Under the pieces are notes generated by a model that made no database searches, was not told the origin of the DNA, and saw only the letters and a list, made by a program, of their open reading frames with translations. From Deltaproteobacteria bacterium (GTDB lineage: Bacteria; Desulfobacterota; Desulfarculia; Adiutricales; Adiutricaceae), in NCBI GenBank assembly GCA_031257535.1, contig JAIROO010000281.1, forward strand, positions 1-50,633: a stretch of DNA of 50,633 nt, given 5' to 3'. The translations under genes and the position numbers were made by a program. Positions 23,779 to 32,677 of this stretch are shown in pieces. Position 1 is the first letter of the stretch; every line of letters begins with the position of its first letter.

Positions 23779-23922
23779 GAAAAAAAAATTAGGAACTGAA
23801 GGCCAAAAAAAGCCTCCGCCTCAAAAAATAATCGTTATAAAACGCCCGAGGCCGTTTCGCGACCAAGGCCCTAAAGAGACGCCGCTAAAAAACGTTTAAA
23901 AATCGCCAAAACCGGCCTTAAA

Positions 23923-25140
23923 TTACCGTTTCGCTGGCTGGTCGATCATCTCCAGTAAAGCTTTGGCCCCTTCGTCGTCGCTAGTTTCGTTAGCCTCGGC
24001 CCAATCTAAAAGGGCCTCTTGACGGGCGACGACATCCTCGGCCCCGGCTTTTCGGGCCTCCTCGTACTCGTCGTAGGCGTATTTGGCGTTTTTCTGGACC
24101 GAGCCCGCGGGTCTTTTATCCAAAGGATCGTAAAAAGCCGCGAACCGGGTCCGAAGAGCCGGCGAAGTGGGCGCGAGTTTTCTTAAAAGCAAAAAGACCG
24201 CGTCCTCCGCCCCCGGGACGCCATCGAGCCTGGCCACGGCCGCGGCCAGATCCTGGGGGGCGGCGTTTGTCCGTAAGAGTTCCCGGGCCTCGTCTAACGG
24301 CGTTTTTTTGGCCGCGGGCTCGCTAGAAGCGGCCGGGGTTTCTACGCCGACCTCGGGGGCGGACGGGGATTTGGTCGAGAAATAATAGACCAGGCCCCCC
24401 GCGATCAAAAGGAGAAGAAAAACCCCGAGCGAAATGAAGACGGTCTTCTTATTCAAGGCCGACCCCGCGGCTTTAGATGGGGTAGGAGCCGGCGGCTTAG
24501 GGAGCGGTGGGGTCGGAGCCGGGCTAGGCGTCGGGGGCGGCGGCGGCGGCATAGGGGGCGCGAGCGGCGGCTCCGGGCTCTTGGTTAACTGAATTTTGGG
24601 GGCCGGCGGCGGCAGCGGGACGGGAATCACGGTCTCCACGGGCGGCGGCGGAATAGGCTCCGAAAAGGGCCCCGGCTCTTCGGGAGCTGGTTTGTCGGCC
24701 CGGGTCATCCGGGAGACGTCTTCCTGGGCTTTTTGGGCGAACTTGGCGCTGGGATCGGGCAGCTCGATATTGGCCAGCTCCCGGGGCGGTTTACTAATAT
24801 GGTCGGTCATAACGCGCAAAGGCGGAAAAATCGACCGCGAGTCTTTTAAATAAAATTCATGGAGCTTGTCGCGATAAGAAGCCGAAAAGTAAGGAGCCAT
24901 CTCTAAAATTAGCTCGTTAGCCTCATAACTTTTAACGACGACCGGGAGATAAACCTCAGCCGCATCCACCCAGCGAGCCTGAGAACTCGGGAGCTGGAGG
25001 AATAACTTCGAAGGCTGGCTTTTGACGGCCACGAAAAGATGGTCGTCGACGCCTGGTCTTTCGTCCCCGTCGTCAAAAGCGACGATCAAAAGAGCGTGAC
25101 CTCGGCCTTTAGCCGCGTCGTCAATCATTTTGGCTTTCAT
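23923..25140 (-). CDS. Pro-rich single-pass membrane protein of the srf locus
   Basis: A 405-residue protein I do not recognise as a family. Residues 1-125 look like a folded cytoplasmic domain (GHALLIVAFDDGDERPGVDD; YLPVVVKSYEANELIL). A very Pro-rich linker (about 150-225, runs of PPPPP and PAPTPP) leads to one membrane helix (about 235-255, TVFISLGVFLLLLIAGGLVY). A periplasmic, helix-rich C-terminal region (about 285-405) follows, rich in Ala and acidic residues. The in-out order (cytoplasmic domain, disordered linker, helix, periplasmic domain) matches the SrfA-like proteins and the protease in the same locus, so it may be another bitopic connector. Its leader resembles that of the vWA gene 168 bp downstream. 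Confidence 0.6.
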   Translation of the reverse strand: MKAKMIDDAAKGRGHALLIVAFDDGDERPGVDDHLFVAVKSQPSKLFLQLPSSQARWVDAAEVYLPVVVKSYEANELILEMAPYFSASYRDKLHEFYLKDSRSIFPPLRVMTDHISKPPRELANIELPDPSAKFAQKAQEDVSRMTRADKPAPEEPGPFSEPIPPPPVETVIPVPLPPPAPKIQLTKSPEPPLAPPMPPPPPPTPSPAPTPPLPKPPAPTPSKAAGSALNKKTVFISLGVFLLLLIAGGLVYYFSTKSPSAPEVGVETPAASSEPAAKKTPLDEARELLRTNAAPQDLAAAVARLDGVPGAEDAVFLLLRKLAPTSPALRTRFAAFYDPLDKRPAGSVQKNAKYAYDEYEEARKAGAEDVVARQEALLDWAEANETSDDEGAKALLEMIDQPAKR

Positions 25141-25161
25141 AAAAACTCCAAAAGGCGACCT

Positions 25162-25176
25162 TCGACTTAGAGTCGA
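25162..25176 (-). promoter_or_regulatory. Leader hairpin before the Pro-rich membrane protein gene
   Basis: TCGACT/AGTCGA arms with a three-base loop lie 22 bases before the ATG at 25140. They are followed by AAGGT..CC and a TTTTGGAG ribosome site, the same order as at 23765-23778. Confidence 0.5.
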
Positions 25177-25465
25177 GGGGAAAAAAGGGATTTGACGCTA
25201 AAAAGGCGCCGACCAATAAATTAAAAGTCCGTAAGGACCCGAAAAGATCGTTTTCCTTTAGAAATCGCTCTTTTTGGCCGTATTGGCGTTTTTCGGCCAA
25301 AAATAACGACTTAGAAACTGGCCCTTAAGCGGTTTTTCTGGCCAACAAATTGATAGGCTCTTCCATAATGAAAGGCTCTAAAAAAAAGATAGGCTCTTCC
25401 ATAATGATAGGCTTAAAAAAAAGCCTTTAAAAAAGCCAAAAAACTAACCTAAGGGCGCTCGACGT
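25177..25465. other. Gap between srfC-like gene and the Pro-rich protein gene
   Basis: No gene is visible. The stretch holds two direct copies of a 20-bp unit at 25352-25371 and 25388-25407. On the plus strand an AGGCTTAAAAAAAAGCCT hairpin lies at about 25409-25426. Because the srfC-like gene ends here and the next minus-strand gene has its own leader hairpin, an internal promoter is plausible, but no clear -35/-10 pair was found. Confidence 0.4.
25352..25407. repeat. 20-bp direct repeat, two copies, 36-bp period
   Basis: GATAGGCTCTTCCATAATGA occurs exactly at 25352-25371 and again at 25388-25407. The A-rich spacers after each copy are also similar, so the event was a roughly 36-bp tandem duplication. 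It lies in a non-coding gap of the srf locus. Confidence 0.85.
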
Positions 25466-28162
25466 TTAGGCTCTAACCTCCCCTAATTTGACGCGGGCCG
25501 CGAGATTGGCCTTAATGACCTGGCCTAGCTTAGCGTTTTCCTCGACGTCGTAATTTTTCTCGGCGAAATCGACGTTTTGAATCATTAAGCGAAAAAGGGC
25601 CTTTAGCCAATCTTGGAAGTACGGTAAATCGTAGTTGGTCTGGATTTCCGGCAGAATTGGGGCGCCAATAGGAGTCTTAGCTTTGGCGAAAACCGTAGTC
25701 TCGCGGCCTAAAACCGTAATCCGCCTTTGGTCGTCGGTTAAGCGCGTCGGGCTTAAACCTAAAAAATTGACGAATTCGGCTAAAATGGTCGAGGCCAGCC
25801 GACTTTGTTTCCATAAAAGTCGCTCGGGATTAACGTTACCGTAGCTTAAAGCTTGGCGTAAATCCTTCTCAACGGCCTCCATGACCCCTAACCTTTTGGC
25901 TCCTTGGACCAGTTCGGAGATCAGCTGCTGAAGCAGATCGCGAGTAAAGCCAAAACGCTTTAGAAACTTAGCGTCGGCTAACCGTTCCCCTAAGCGTTCC
26001 TGCCAAGAGTTCTCTAGCCGCCGCCGGTATTGGCTAGCGAAATCCCCGGCTGGGGTTAAGGGGCTAGGGGCCGAGCTCGCGTTAACGCTTGGGTCCTCGG
26101 GCGAATCCCCAAAAAGAAGAGCCTCAAGATCTAAAGGCTCCTCGGCCGCGGCCAAAGCCTCGGGATCTTTAGACTCGGCGAACTCGTAATCGGAAAAGGA
26201 CTGGGAAAAAATCGCGTAACACTCGTCGTCGGACAAAAACAAGGCCCTTTGTAAAAAACCAAACCGCCGAGTCTTGGTCTGGAGGGCGGTTAAATGGCCG
26301 GCGATTTTTTTAAAGGCCGCTTCCTTGACCTTCCGTTCCTCGTCCTTATCGCCGCCTTGATAGAAGTTTTTTAAATTCTCCTCAATTAACCGACCTTCGG
26401 TTAAGGCCAGATGGGTCAACTGGCTGAGCTTTAAGTCAGTGGCCAAGATGGGGGTTAATTTTTCGACGATATAGGCGGCTCCCCCGTCCGAGCCCTCAAT
26501 AATGGCCCGCCAGGCCTCGTCGGGGTTATTAACGTGCTTTTGGGTGGTCGGGGAGGCTAAATAGCCTTGATGGACCTTTTCCACCCATTCGGCCTGATCT
26601 TGGCGTAAACCGACCGACCGAATAAGACCCGAGGCCTCTTCCCGCTCGATATTAAAATAAGCGTCGGCGAAACCTAAATTTAAAAGCCAGAAAATATTGG
26701 CGAAAGGCCTAACGCTCCGGCCCGATCTCGACCAGTTTAAGGGCCACTCGTGATTGGAGAAGAACTGTAAAAAAGAGGCGTTATAGCGATTGTCCCACCG
26801 GGTGGTCGGATCGACGCTGCCAGCCCCCATCTCCAGCATGCGGTCAAACTTGGTTAAAACCATAAATAGGCAGACGGGTTTGCCCTGACGGTCTTCCGGG
26901 GTCTCGCCGTGGGCGCTTTTGATCCAGTGGTCGATGACCATGGGCAAATCCGGGTTGTTTTGGACCGAGTCCCCCACGCACAAAAGCATGGCCGTAATCT
27001 CTTGACGAGAGCAGTACCGCTCAAAAAGATAGGCCACTTTGCCGCGCAAAAAACATTTTTTGAGGATCTCGGGGTTTTTGATCTCCTCGGCGACGTCGAC
27101 CAGTTTTTCGCGAGCCCGATAGCCGGGAAAATCCAGGATATCGGCGTAATCCATGAAATCCCCGGGTTTTTCCACGACTTTAACGTGGATCTCGGCGATT
27201 AAGGCGCTTAAGACCGGCCGGGTGAGTTTGGCTTTTTGGCCACTTAAGCTCGCCACCTCCACCTGGTCGCCAGCCTCGTCTAGTAAGCCCAGTAAGCGGT
27301 CCACGTGGAGGACGCTATTTTTCCGACTGTCCGTGGCCAATTCCGGCTCAAACAAAGCGTTTAAGCCGCAAAAAGCGATCTCCTCGTGGCCTAAGCTATC
27401 TAAGGCTTTGTAGAGTTTAACGTAAAGACGGGTAAACTCGGCCACCCCGCCCCATAACATGGAAAAAAGCGTGGCCCTATCCTCTAAAGATAGCCGATAG
27501 CCCAAACCCACGGCCCGGGGCCAATAGTGACTTTCCAAAAGGGGCCCCGAGGCGTAGACCTCGGAGATGGATTTCACGTACTCGGCCAGATCCTCCATGT
27601 CGTCTAAGGTTAAGTTATTTTTGACCGGGGATTTACGGGCTAAGGCGTCTATGGCCTTTCGCAGATCCTCGGCGTTGAGCCTCACCGCGCCCTTAGCCTC
27701 GCCAAAATAAGTGTTGGCCAAGATCTTAACGACGTCTATTTCCGTAAAAAGCTTAAGACAAACCGGGGTCAACGGGGACGGGGGCTCGATGGAGCTTTCT
27801 AAAGAAAACCGAGTCACCAAACCCGTGGTTTCGTTGCCGCCTTCGGGGTTAATTTGGAGCATATAGTCCAAAACGTTTTCCCCAAAATCCACTTTTAAAG
27901 AGCCAGTGGGGCCTTTAGCCAAAGCCGAAATCAAGGTGGATTTGCCGGCCTGGCTGGGCCCAAACACGGCCACCCCGGTTTTTGAGCCCGCGGCGTTGGC
28001 GTAAGTTTTAAGTAAGCGAGAGGAGCGACGTAAGCTCTTTTTTAAAGCCTCTTGGGTGCCCACGCCTTTAGCGTTAGCGTTAGCGTTAAGCCATTTTTCG
28101 CCCATAAGGGCGGTCTCGCGAATATCTAGGCTTATATTTTTTAATTCGTCTAAAGAACTCAA
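25466..28162 (-). CDS. srfC: SrfC-like putative virulence factor (dynamin-like P-loop NTPase)
   Basis: Large cytoplasmic protein (898 aa) of the SrfC family, known from the Salmonella srfABC operon. The N-terminal helix bundle is followed by a P-loop, VAVFGPSQAGKSTLISALA (Lys74). A switch-like region LDFPGYRARE and a conserved LTKFDRM stretch (a TKxD-type G4 motif) support a dynamin/septin-like GTPase fold. The C-terminal half is mostly helical and lacks membrane segments. The likely start is a TTG at 28162, since in-frame ATGs would cut the first helix; a GGAAAGGACAG stretch precedes it. It lies 37 bp after srfB. The biochemical role is undetermined in any organism as far as I know. Confidence 0.8.
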   Translation of the reverse strand: MSSLDELKNISLDIRETALMGEKWLNANANAKGVGTQEALKKSLRRSSRLLKTYANAAGSKTGVAVFGPSQAGKSTLISALAKGPTGSLKVDFGENVLDYMLQINPEGGNETTGLVTRFSLESSIEPPSPLTPVCLKLFTEIDVVKILANTYFGEAKGAVRLNAEDLRKAIDALARKSPVKNNLTLDDMEDLAEYVKSISEVYASGPLLESHYWPRAVGLGYRLSLEDRATLFSMLWGGVAEFTRLYVKLYKALDSLGHEEIAFCGLNALFEPELATDSRKNSVLHVDRLLGLLDEAGDQVEVASLSGQKAKLTRPVLSALIAEIHVKVVEKPGDFMDYADILDFPGYRAREKLVDVAEEIKNPEILKKCFLRGKVAYLFERYCSRQEITAMLLCVGDSVQNNPDLPMVIDHWIKSAHGETPEDRQGKPVCLFMVLTKFDRMLEMGAGSVDPTTRWDNRYNASFLQFFSNHEWPLNWSRSGRSVRPFANIFWLLNLGFADAYFNIEREEASGLIRSVGLRQDQAEWVEKVHQGYLASPTTQKHVNNPDEAWRAIIEGSDGGAAYIVEKLTPILATDLKLSQLTHLALTEGRLIEENLKNFYQGGDKDEERKVKEAAFKKIAGHLTALQTKTRRFGFLQRALFLSDDECYAIFSQSFSDYEFAESKDPEALAAAEEPLDLEALLFGDSPEDPSVNASSAPSPLTPAGDFASQYRRRLENSWQERLGERLADAKFLKRFGFTRDLLQQLISELVQGAKRLGVMEAVEKDLRQALSYGNVNPERLLWKQSRLASTILAEFVNFLGLSPTRLTDDQRRITVLGRETTVFAKAKTPIGAPILPEIQTNYDLPYFQDWLKALFRLMIQNVDFAEKNYDVEENAKLGQVIKANLAARVKLGEVRA

Positions 28163-28199
28163 GGGGCTTACTGTCCTTTCCCGATTATCTAAGGCCGAT

Positions 28200-31100
28200 T
28201 TAAGCGCTTTCCAAAGCCCCAGTGTCTAACCAGTAGCCATTGTCGTCACGGAGGGTTTGGAGTCGAAAGACGACCGTCTCAAAAGACAGGCCTTGGCCAG
28301 TTTTGTCGGACACGGAAATGACTTTTAAGGAGCCTTCGGTCCTTTTAATCATCGAGGATGTTTTCGGCCGACCCTCGTCTTCTTCTTGCTCGGCCATGGC
28401 AAAACGAACGCCGACCTTGTAAGGCAAGCGACCCACGGCTTGTTTTTGGTCGGCTGGCGAGCGGTAATCTAAGCTGTAGAGCCGAGTGGTGGTCCAGCGG
28501 GACCGATGAATTTGCCGATAGCCCACGGGCACGGGGGCGTTAAAGTCAATCTCAAACTCAGTCTCCACGGCTTTGCCCGTGTCTAAGTCCTCGTTTTTGA
28601 TCCACACCCTCTCCTCGGTCAAGCGCCCATGGCCGTCGAGCATGCCAATATAGCGGTTAATGGGCTCAGGGATAAAATTGGAGGTGTCGATGGTGACCCC
28701 CTCCAGCGAGCCTTCGGCTAAAGCGCAGATAATGGCCCCGACCACGACCGTGGTTTTAGGATCCTCAATGCGGCCGTGGGTGACGAAAGGATAAGCCGCG
28801 CTCACCCGGTACTTATGCATATGGGCGATCCGGTCGACCGGCAAACAAATCTTTTCGTAAGGGGAGCGCATGATAGCTGGCCAGCAAGAAGGCCGGCCAG
28901 TTAAAATTAAGACGTCGCAGTCGTAGAGTTTAACCAACTCGCCCATGTCGGTCATGATTTTGCCGATAATTAAACTCACGTCGGCGTCCACGTCCCTTAG
29001 ATCGACTTGGAAAGTAAAATCCAAAACGTCAAAGGCGGGCCAGCCGGATTTTTGCAAAGGCTCCTCGACGTAACTAGCGATCTTGGTTAGCCACTCGGAG
29101 GGCTTTTCTTGGCCCAAACCCAAGGCCTCGGAGACGTTGACCTCAATTAAAAAATCGTCGCCGGCTAAATCGACGGCCTCGTAATGCTTTAAAATATAAA
29201 TGGCCAAAGGCGCGGCGATCTGGGTCACGAACTGGCCCCTTAGCTGCTCGGACTCGCCTTTTTTGGAGACCGCTCCCATCTGGGCGGTGTCTTTAAATAA
29301 AGTCGTCAAACGGCTCTCGGCGTCGGGCACGCCTTTTTGGGTGGCGGCCTGGGCTAATTTGCGGATGAACTGGGTCATAATGATCTTCCGCATGATATCG
29401 TCGCCAGCCACGTTAAAGCCATCCCGAAAATCCTGGTAGGGCTTAATTAAGGGCGAACTCTGCCCTGGGTTGTGGATAAAATAAGAGGTAATGGAGAGAT
29501 CCGAGGTGCCGCCGCCAATGTCGATACTGGCGAGCCTTAAAGAGTTAGCGAGCTTAGTCTGGCCCGGCAAAGGCCTGGGCCGGCCTAAAAGAGCGAAAAG
29601 CTCCTCGGCGTTGTTGTGAAACTTGTCGTAAAGCTCGTTATAAAGCCAGACGATCTGGGTGCAAGTGGCCTCGTCCCAGTCGCAACGGACCTGGGGACTA
29701 CGCCGAAAGTCCTCGATTTCCGGGGCGGTGGCTTTTTTTCCCGGGGCCACGTAAAAGTCTTCCCAGCCTAAAGAGGCCCAGACCGTCTCGACGGCCAAAA
29801 AAGCCCAGGTTTTAAAAATATTTTGCTCAGCCAGCGGCATGGCCGTGGGCACGGTGAGAATAACCCTTTGAAGGCGCCTAGGGGTCTCGGGGTGCTCGCG
29901 GTTGTCCCGCACCACTGGATCGTTGACGCAGGTGAGGGCTTGGGCCAAAACTTCGCTCAGTAAAAACATCATTAAAGAGCTGCGGCTATAACGAGCCTCA
30001 AAGGCCGCGATGTCGTCGTCGGCGGTGTAGCCCTTTTTTATGTCCGCCGGAATAGCCACCCGCCCAGGCCGCGCCTCTTCGGCGGCTTTAACCACCGACA
30101 CCGGGACCCCGGCGGTGTTGACGCTCATTAAAAACGCCCCCCGGCCCACGGCGGGTTCCTCCACCGAGCGGTGGCGCTCGTAAAAATTATTTAAATGCCA
30201 CTCCAGCTCCCGTTGCTTGGTGTCCCATAAGTAACGTTTGGGGCTAGACATGCCCGTGGGCCCCATCTCCTCGCGGGAGTTGGCCGACAAGCGGTTGGCC
30301 TCGGGCCCTAAACGCACGGTTGAGGGCCAGATAAAACTGTCGCTGTGCTGCCTTGATCTTAACGAAAGCTCCACCGGCCCAAAATAAGGCTCGACAAACT
30401 CGATTTTGGTGTCCAAGGGTTCGCCGTAAACGTTGGCCGGAGCCGAGAGATCCCGGACCTGTAAAGCGTAGCAGTCGGTCAGCCGGGTCGCCCTTTGGGG
30501 CACGGTCTCGACTAAAACCCCGGTCAAGCGGGAGTTGCCAATGTCAATAACCAAATCCACGTCAATGGGTTTAACCCTTTTGGGATTAATGACCCGCACG
30601 GCCCTTAAAGCCCCGGACTGGGTTAAAGTCCTTAAAAAGGTCTCGTAAATGGCCATGTACTCGGTGATGATGATCCGCCCGTCGAAGGCGGCGGGGCCAA
30701 CGTCGTAAGCGTAATCGGGAAAGTCGTCGTAAACGCGAGCGATGGATTTGCGGGGATTTTTTAAGCGATAAAGCTCCCAGACTTTTTTTAAGGCTTCCTT
30801 AACCCAAGGCAAGCTATCGATAAACCAAGAGTTGTCTCGCTCGTGGGTGGCCAGGCTAAAAAAGGAGTTACCCGTCACGTCGGCCTCGGACAAGGCGTGA
30901 TAAATGACCATGCCCCCGTCCACTTGGATATTGCCGTCCCCAAGCTCCACCTGCGGGTCAAAGACCAAAGTCAGTCGAAAGAGTAAGCTATCCGGGGCGC
31001 CTAAACGGGACAAATAACCGCGAACCCAGTCGGTGGGGCCAAAACCGTACCGTGGCTGGTGGTCGTCCCACTGGCCGGTCTCGACCAGAAAAGGCATGGG

Positions 31101-31400
31101 CAACCATTGACCCTCTAAACACTCTAAAGCCCTTAAATACTCAACCTCGTAGTGGAGGGCGAAGGGTCTTTCGTTTAAGCGATCGGCGTAGGCGCCAGGA
31201 AAATCTTCCAGCTCCTTTAAAGGCACTAAAACGCTTTCGTCGCCTGAGCTCGACGTTTTAGCCACATGAAAAGCCGCCCGGCCTTTGGCTAAGGGTTTAC
31301 CGCCTGGGGCTAAGGGCACGGAGAGATCGAGATCAAAGTCGATAAACTGGAGAGCCGCTCCGGCGATGACGCTATAGCTTTTATTACGTTTGGCGTTCAC
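28200..31400 (-). CDS. srfB: SrfB-like putative virulence factor (actin/Hsp70-fold ATPase)
   Basis: A 1066-residue cytoplasmic protein of the SrfB family. Two phosphate-binding motifs of the actin/Hsp70 superfamily are visible: VIDIGNSRLTGVLVE around Asp286 and ASIDIGGGTSDLSI around Asp627. A later adenosine-type motif, VLILTGRPSCWPAI, occurs near residue 835. The first 280 residues form a family-specific N-terminal domain (SVIAGAALQFIDFDLDLSVP). It starts at GTG 31400. It lies between the SrfA-like copy 2 (27 bp upstream) and srfC (37 bp downstream), the srfA-srfB-srfC order known from Salmonella. I infer ATP-driven conformational work on the membrane-bound SrfA partners. Confidence 0.85.
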   Translation of the reverse strand: MNAKRNKSYSVIAGAALQFIDFDLDLSVPLAPGGKPLAKGRAAFHVAKTSSSGDESVLVPLKELEDFPGAYADRLNERPFALHYEVEYLRALECLEGQWLPMPFLVETGQWDDHQPRYGFGPTDWVRGYLSRLGAPDSLLFRLTLVFDPQVELGDGNIQVDGGMVIYHALSEADVTGNSFFSLATHERDNSWFIDSLPWVKEALKKVWELYRLKNPRKSIARVYDDFPDYAYDVGPAAFDGRIIITEYMAIYETFLRTLTQSGALRAVRVINPKRVKPIDVDLVIDIGNSRLTGVLVETVPQRATRLTDCYALQVRDLSAPANVYGEPLDTKIEFVEPYFGPVELSLRSRQHSDSFIWPSTVRLGPEANRLSANSREEMGPTGMSSPKRYLWDTKQRELEWHLNNFYERHRSVEEPAVGRGAFLMSVNTAGVPVSVVKAAEEARPGRVAIPADIKKGYTADDDIAAFEARYSRSSLMMFLLSEVLAQALTCVNDPVVRDNREHPETPRRLQRVILTVPTAMPLAEQNIFKTWAFLAVETVWASLGWEDFYVAPGKKATAPEIEDFRRSPQVRCDWDEATCTQIVWLYNELYDKFHNNAEELFALLGRPRPLPGQTKLANSLRLASIDIGGGTSDLSITSYFIHNPGQSSPLIKPYQDFRDGFNVAGDDIMRKIIMTQFIRKLAQAATQKGVPDAESRLTTLFKDTAQMGAVSKKGESEQLRGQFVTQIAAPLAIYILKHYEAVDLAGDDFLIEVNVSEALGLGQEKPSEWLTKIASYVEEPLQKSGWPAFDVLDFTFQVDLRDVDADVSLIIGKIMTDMGELVKLYDCDVLILTGRPSCWPAIMRSPYEKICLPVDRIAHMHKYRVSAAYPFVTHGRIEDPKTTVVVGAIICALAEGSLEGVTIDTSNFIPEPINRYIGMLDGHGRLTEERVWIKNEDLDTGKAVETEFEIDFNAPVPVGYRQIHRSRWTTTRLYSLDYRSPADQKQAVGRLPYKVGVRFAMAEQEEDEGRPKTSSMIKRTEGSLKVISVSDKTGQGLSFETVVFRLQTLRDDNGYWLDTGALESA

Positions 31401-31426
31401 GCGAACTTCCTTATTATTATAGGAGG

Positions 31427-32632
31427 CTAGTTATTAGTTCGAAAGAAATCCGTCTGAACTTTCTCTTCCATAGAATCTTGGGTAATAGAGCAATCCACGC
31501 CTTTACTGGCCGCGGTCGAGGATTTGGGCCGACATCTTAAGATGGCCTTAAAATAGGAGTTGCCATTGGGACATTCGCGAGCCGTCCGCTCGGTTATGAC
31601 CAGCTCGCCATCCTCATAGCTCGCTTTCGCTTGGCCGCGACAAGTCTGAATAAACTGACCTTGGTCGTTCATCTCGTCTAAAGTGGCCACGGCCTCGCCC
31701 GCCCGGTCAAAACAATATTTAACCTCGACCGGGAGCCCGGTTTCCAGGCTTTTTAAGGAGTCCGAAGAGGAAACCCAGCACCCTTCCATAAAAGAAAAAT
31801 CGCCCCGTTCCATGGCCCCTTCGGGGATGACGAGTTCAGAGCCTTTAACTGGCTCGGGGCCATCCGGGTCAATAGCCCGATAAGGCTCGGTTCGCCAAAA
31901 AAGCCACCAAAGTATCAGGCCAAATAATAGTAACAACAAAAAAGGCAGACAAGAAAGCCGGGACTTTTCGACTTCGACCGTAATTTTTTTGGTCGGTATT
32001 GATTTAAGGGGAGCCCGCGTCTTTTTCTCGTCCTTGGGCTCGGCCGCGGGCGGCTCCGGCTCGGGCGAAGGTGGCTCCGGCTCGGGCGGGAGATCAGGGG
32101 TTTTATCTGGCTCCTTGGACTCGTTAACCTTTGGCTTGGTCTTTCTTTCCCGCAAAAGATTAGCGATAAACATGGCGTCTTGGGCCGGGACTTCTTTAAT
32201 GGAAGTTAAACCCCAGCCGACCACCACCGGTCGATCGCCGACCATAAAAATGTTTCGCTTGCCCGCCCGGCTTAAAATATTGGCGAAAAGCTCCCCGGCC
32301 AACTTACGGTTCCGGGAGTTTGAGGCCAAAAATTTTTGGGAAAGAGCCTCTAGATCCGCCGCCCGGTCGGCCACCACGTCAATGGCGTAACGCTGGTCGT
32401 CGGGCGGAAGATCCTCAAAAGGGACCACTTGGCCTTGGAGCTCCGAGTACCAGTTGACCCGGTTATGGCTCAGATCTTTGACGGGCTCGGCTAAAATTTG
32501 GGCTTTGTCTTCGGTCAGTTCGTCAGCCACTAAACGCTGAAATAAACTGTACCGAGAAATCATTTCCACCCCCTCGTGAGTGTCAAGATGATACTCGACG
32601 ATATTAGAGGTGTGGATTAATCGTTTGGCCAT
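31427..32632 (-). CDS. srfA: SrfA-like bitopic membrane protein, copy 2 (canonical position)
   Basis: The copy that directly precedes srfB and srfC, so the best srfA equivalent. Residues 1-165 match copy 1 closely (MAKRLIHTSNIVEYHLDTHE; VNWYSELQGQVVPF; GDRPVVVGWGL). Next comes an acidic Pro/Glu linker (about 175-215, repeated PEPEPP). The membrane helix (about 232-250, SCLPFLLLLLFGLILWWLFW) is followed by a periplasmic domain from about 282 beginning DFSFMEGCWVSSSD, with seven Cys placed as in copy 1 (YCF, TCR, ECP, RCR, DCS). At 401 residues it lacks the coiled coil seen in copy 1. It follows the inactive protease-like gene by 45 bp. Confidence 0.75.
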   Translation of the reverse strand: MAKRLIHTSNIVEYHLDTHEGVEMISRYSLFQRLVADELTEDKAQILAEPVKDLSHNRVNWYSELQGQVVPFEDLPPDDQRYAIDVVADRAADLEALSQKFLASNSRNRKLAGELFANILSRAGKRNIFMVGDRPVVVGWGLTSIKEVPAQDAMFIANLLRERKTKPKVNESKEPDKTPDLPPEPEPPSPEPEPPAAEPKDEKKTRAPLKSIPTKKITVEVEKSRLSCLPFLLLLLFGLILWWLFWRTEPYRAIDPDGPEPVKGSELVIPEGAMERGDFSFMEGCWVSSSDSLKSLETGLPVEVKYCFDRAGEAVATLDEMNDQGQFIQTCRGQAKASYEDGELVITERTARECPNGNSYFKAILRCRPKSSTAASKGVDCSITQDSMEEKVQTDFFRTNN

Positions 32633-32677
32633 TTATCGCCTTATCGCCTTAAAATAATAACCAAAAGGCCAAAATAA

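Noticed and set aside
21716..25140. Type VI secretion context (PpkA-like vWA gene)
   Set aside because: No kinase domain, no TssBC, TssJLM, ClpV, Hcp or VgrG genes are present in the window.
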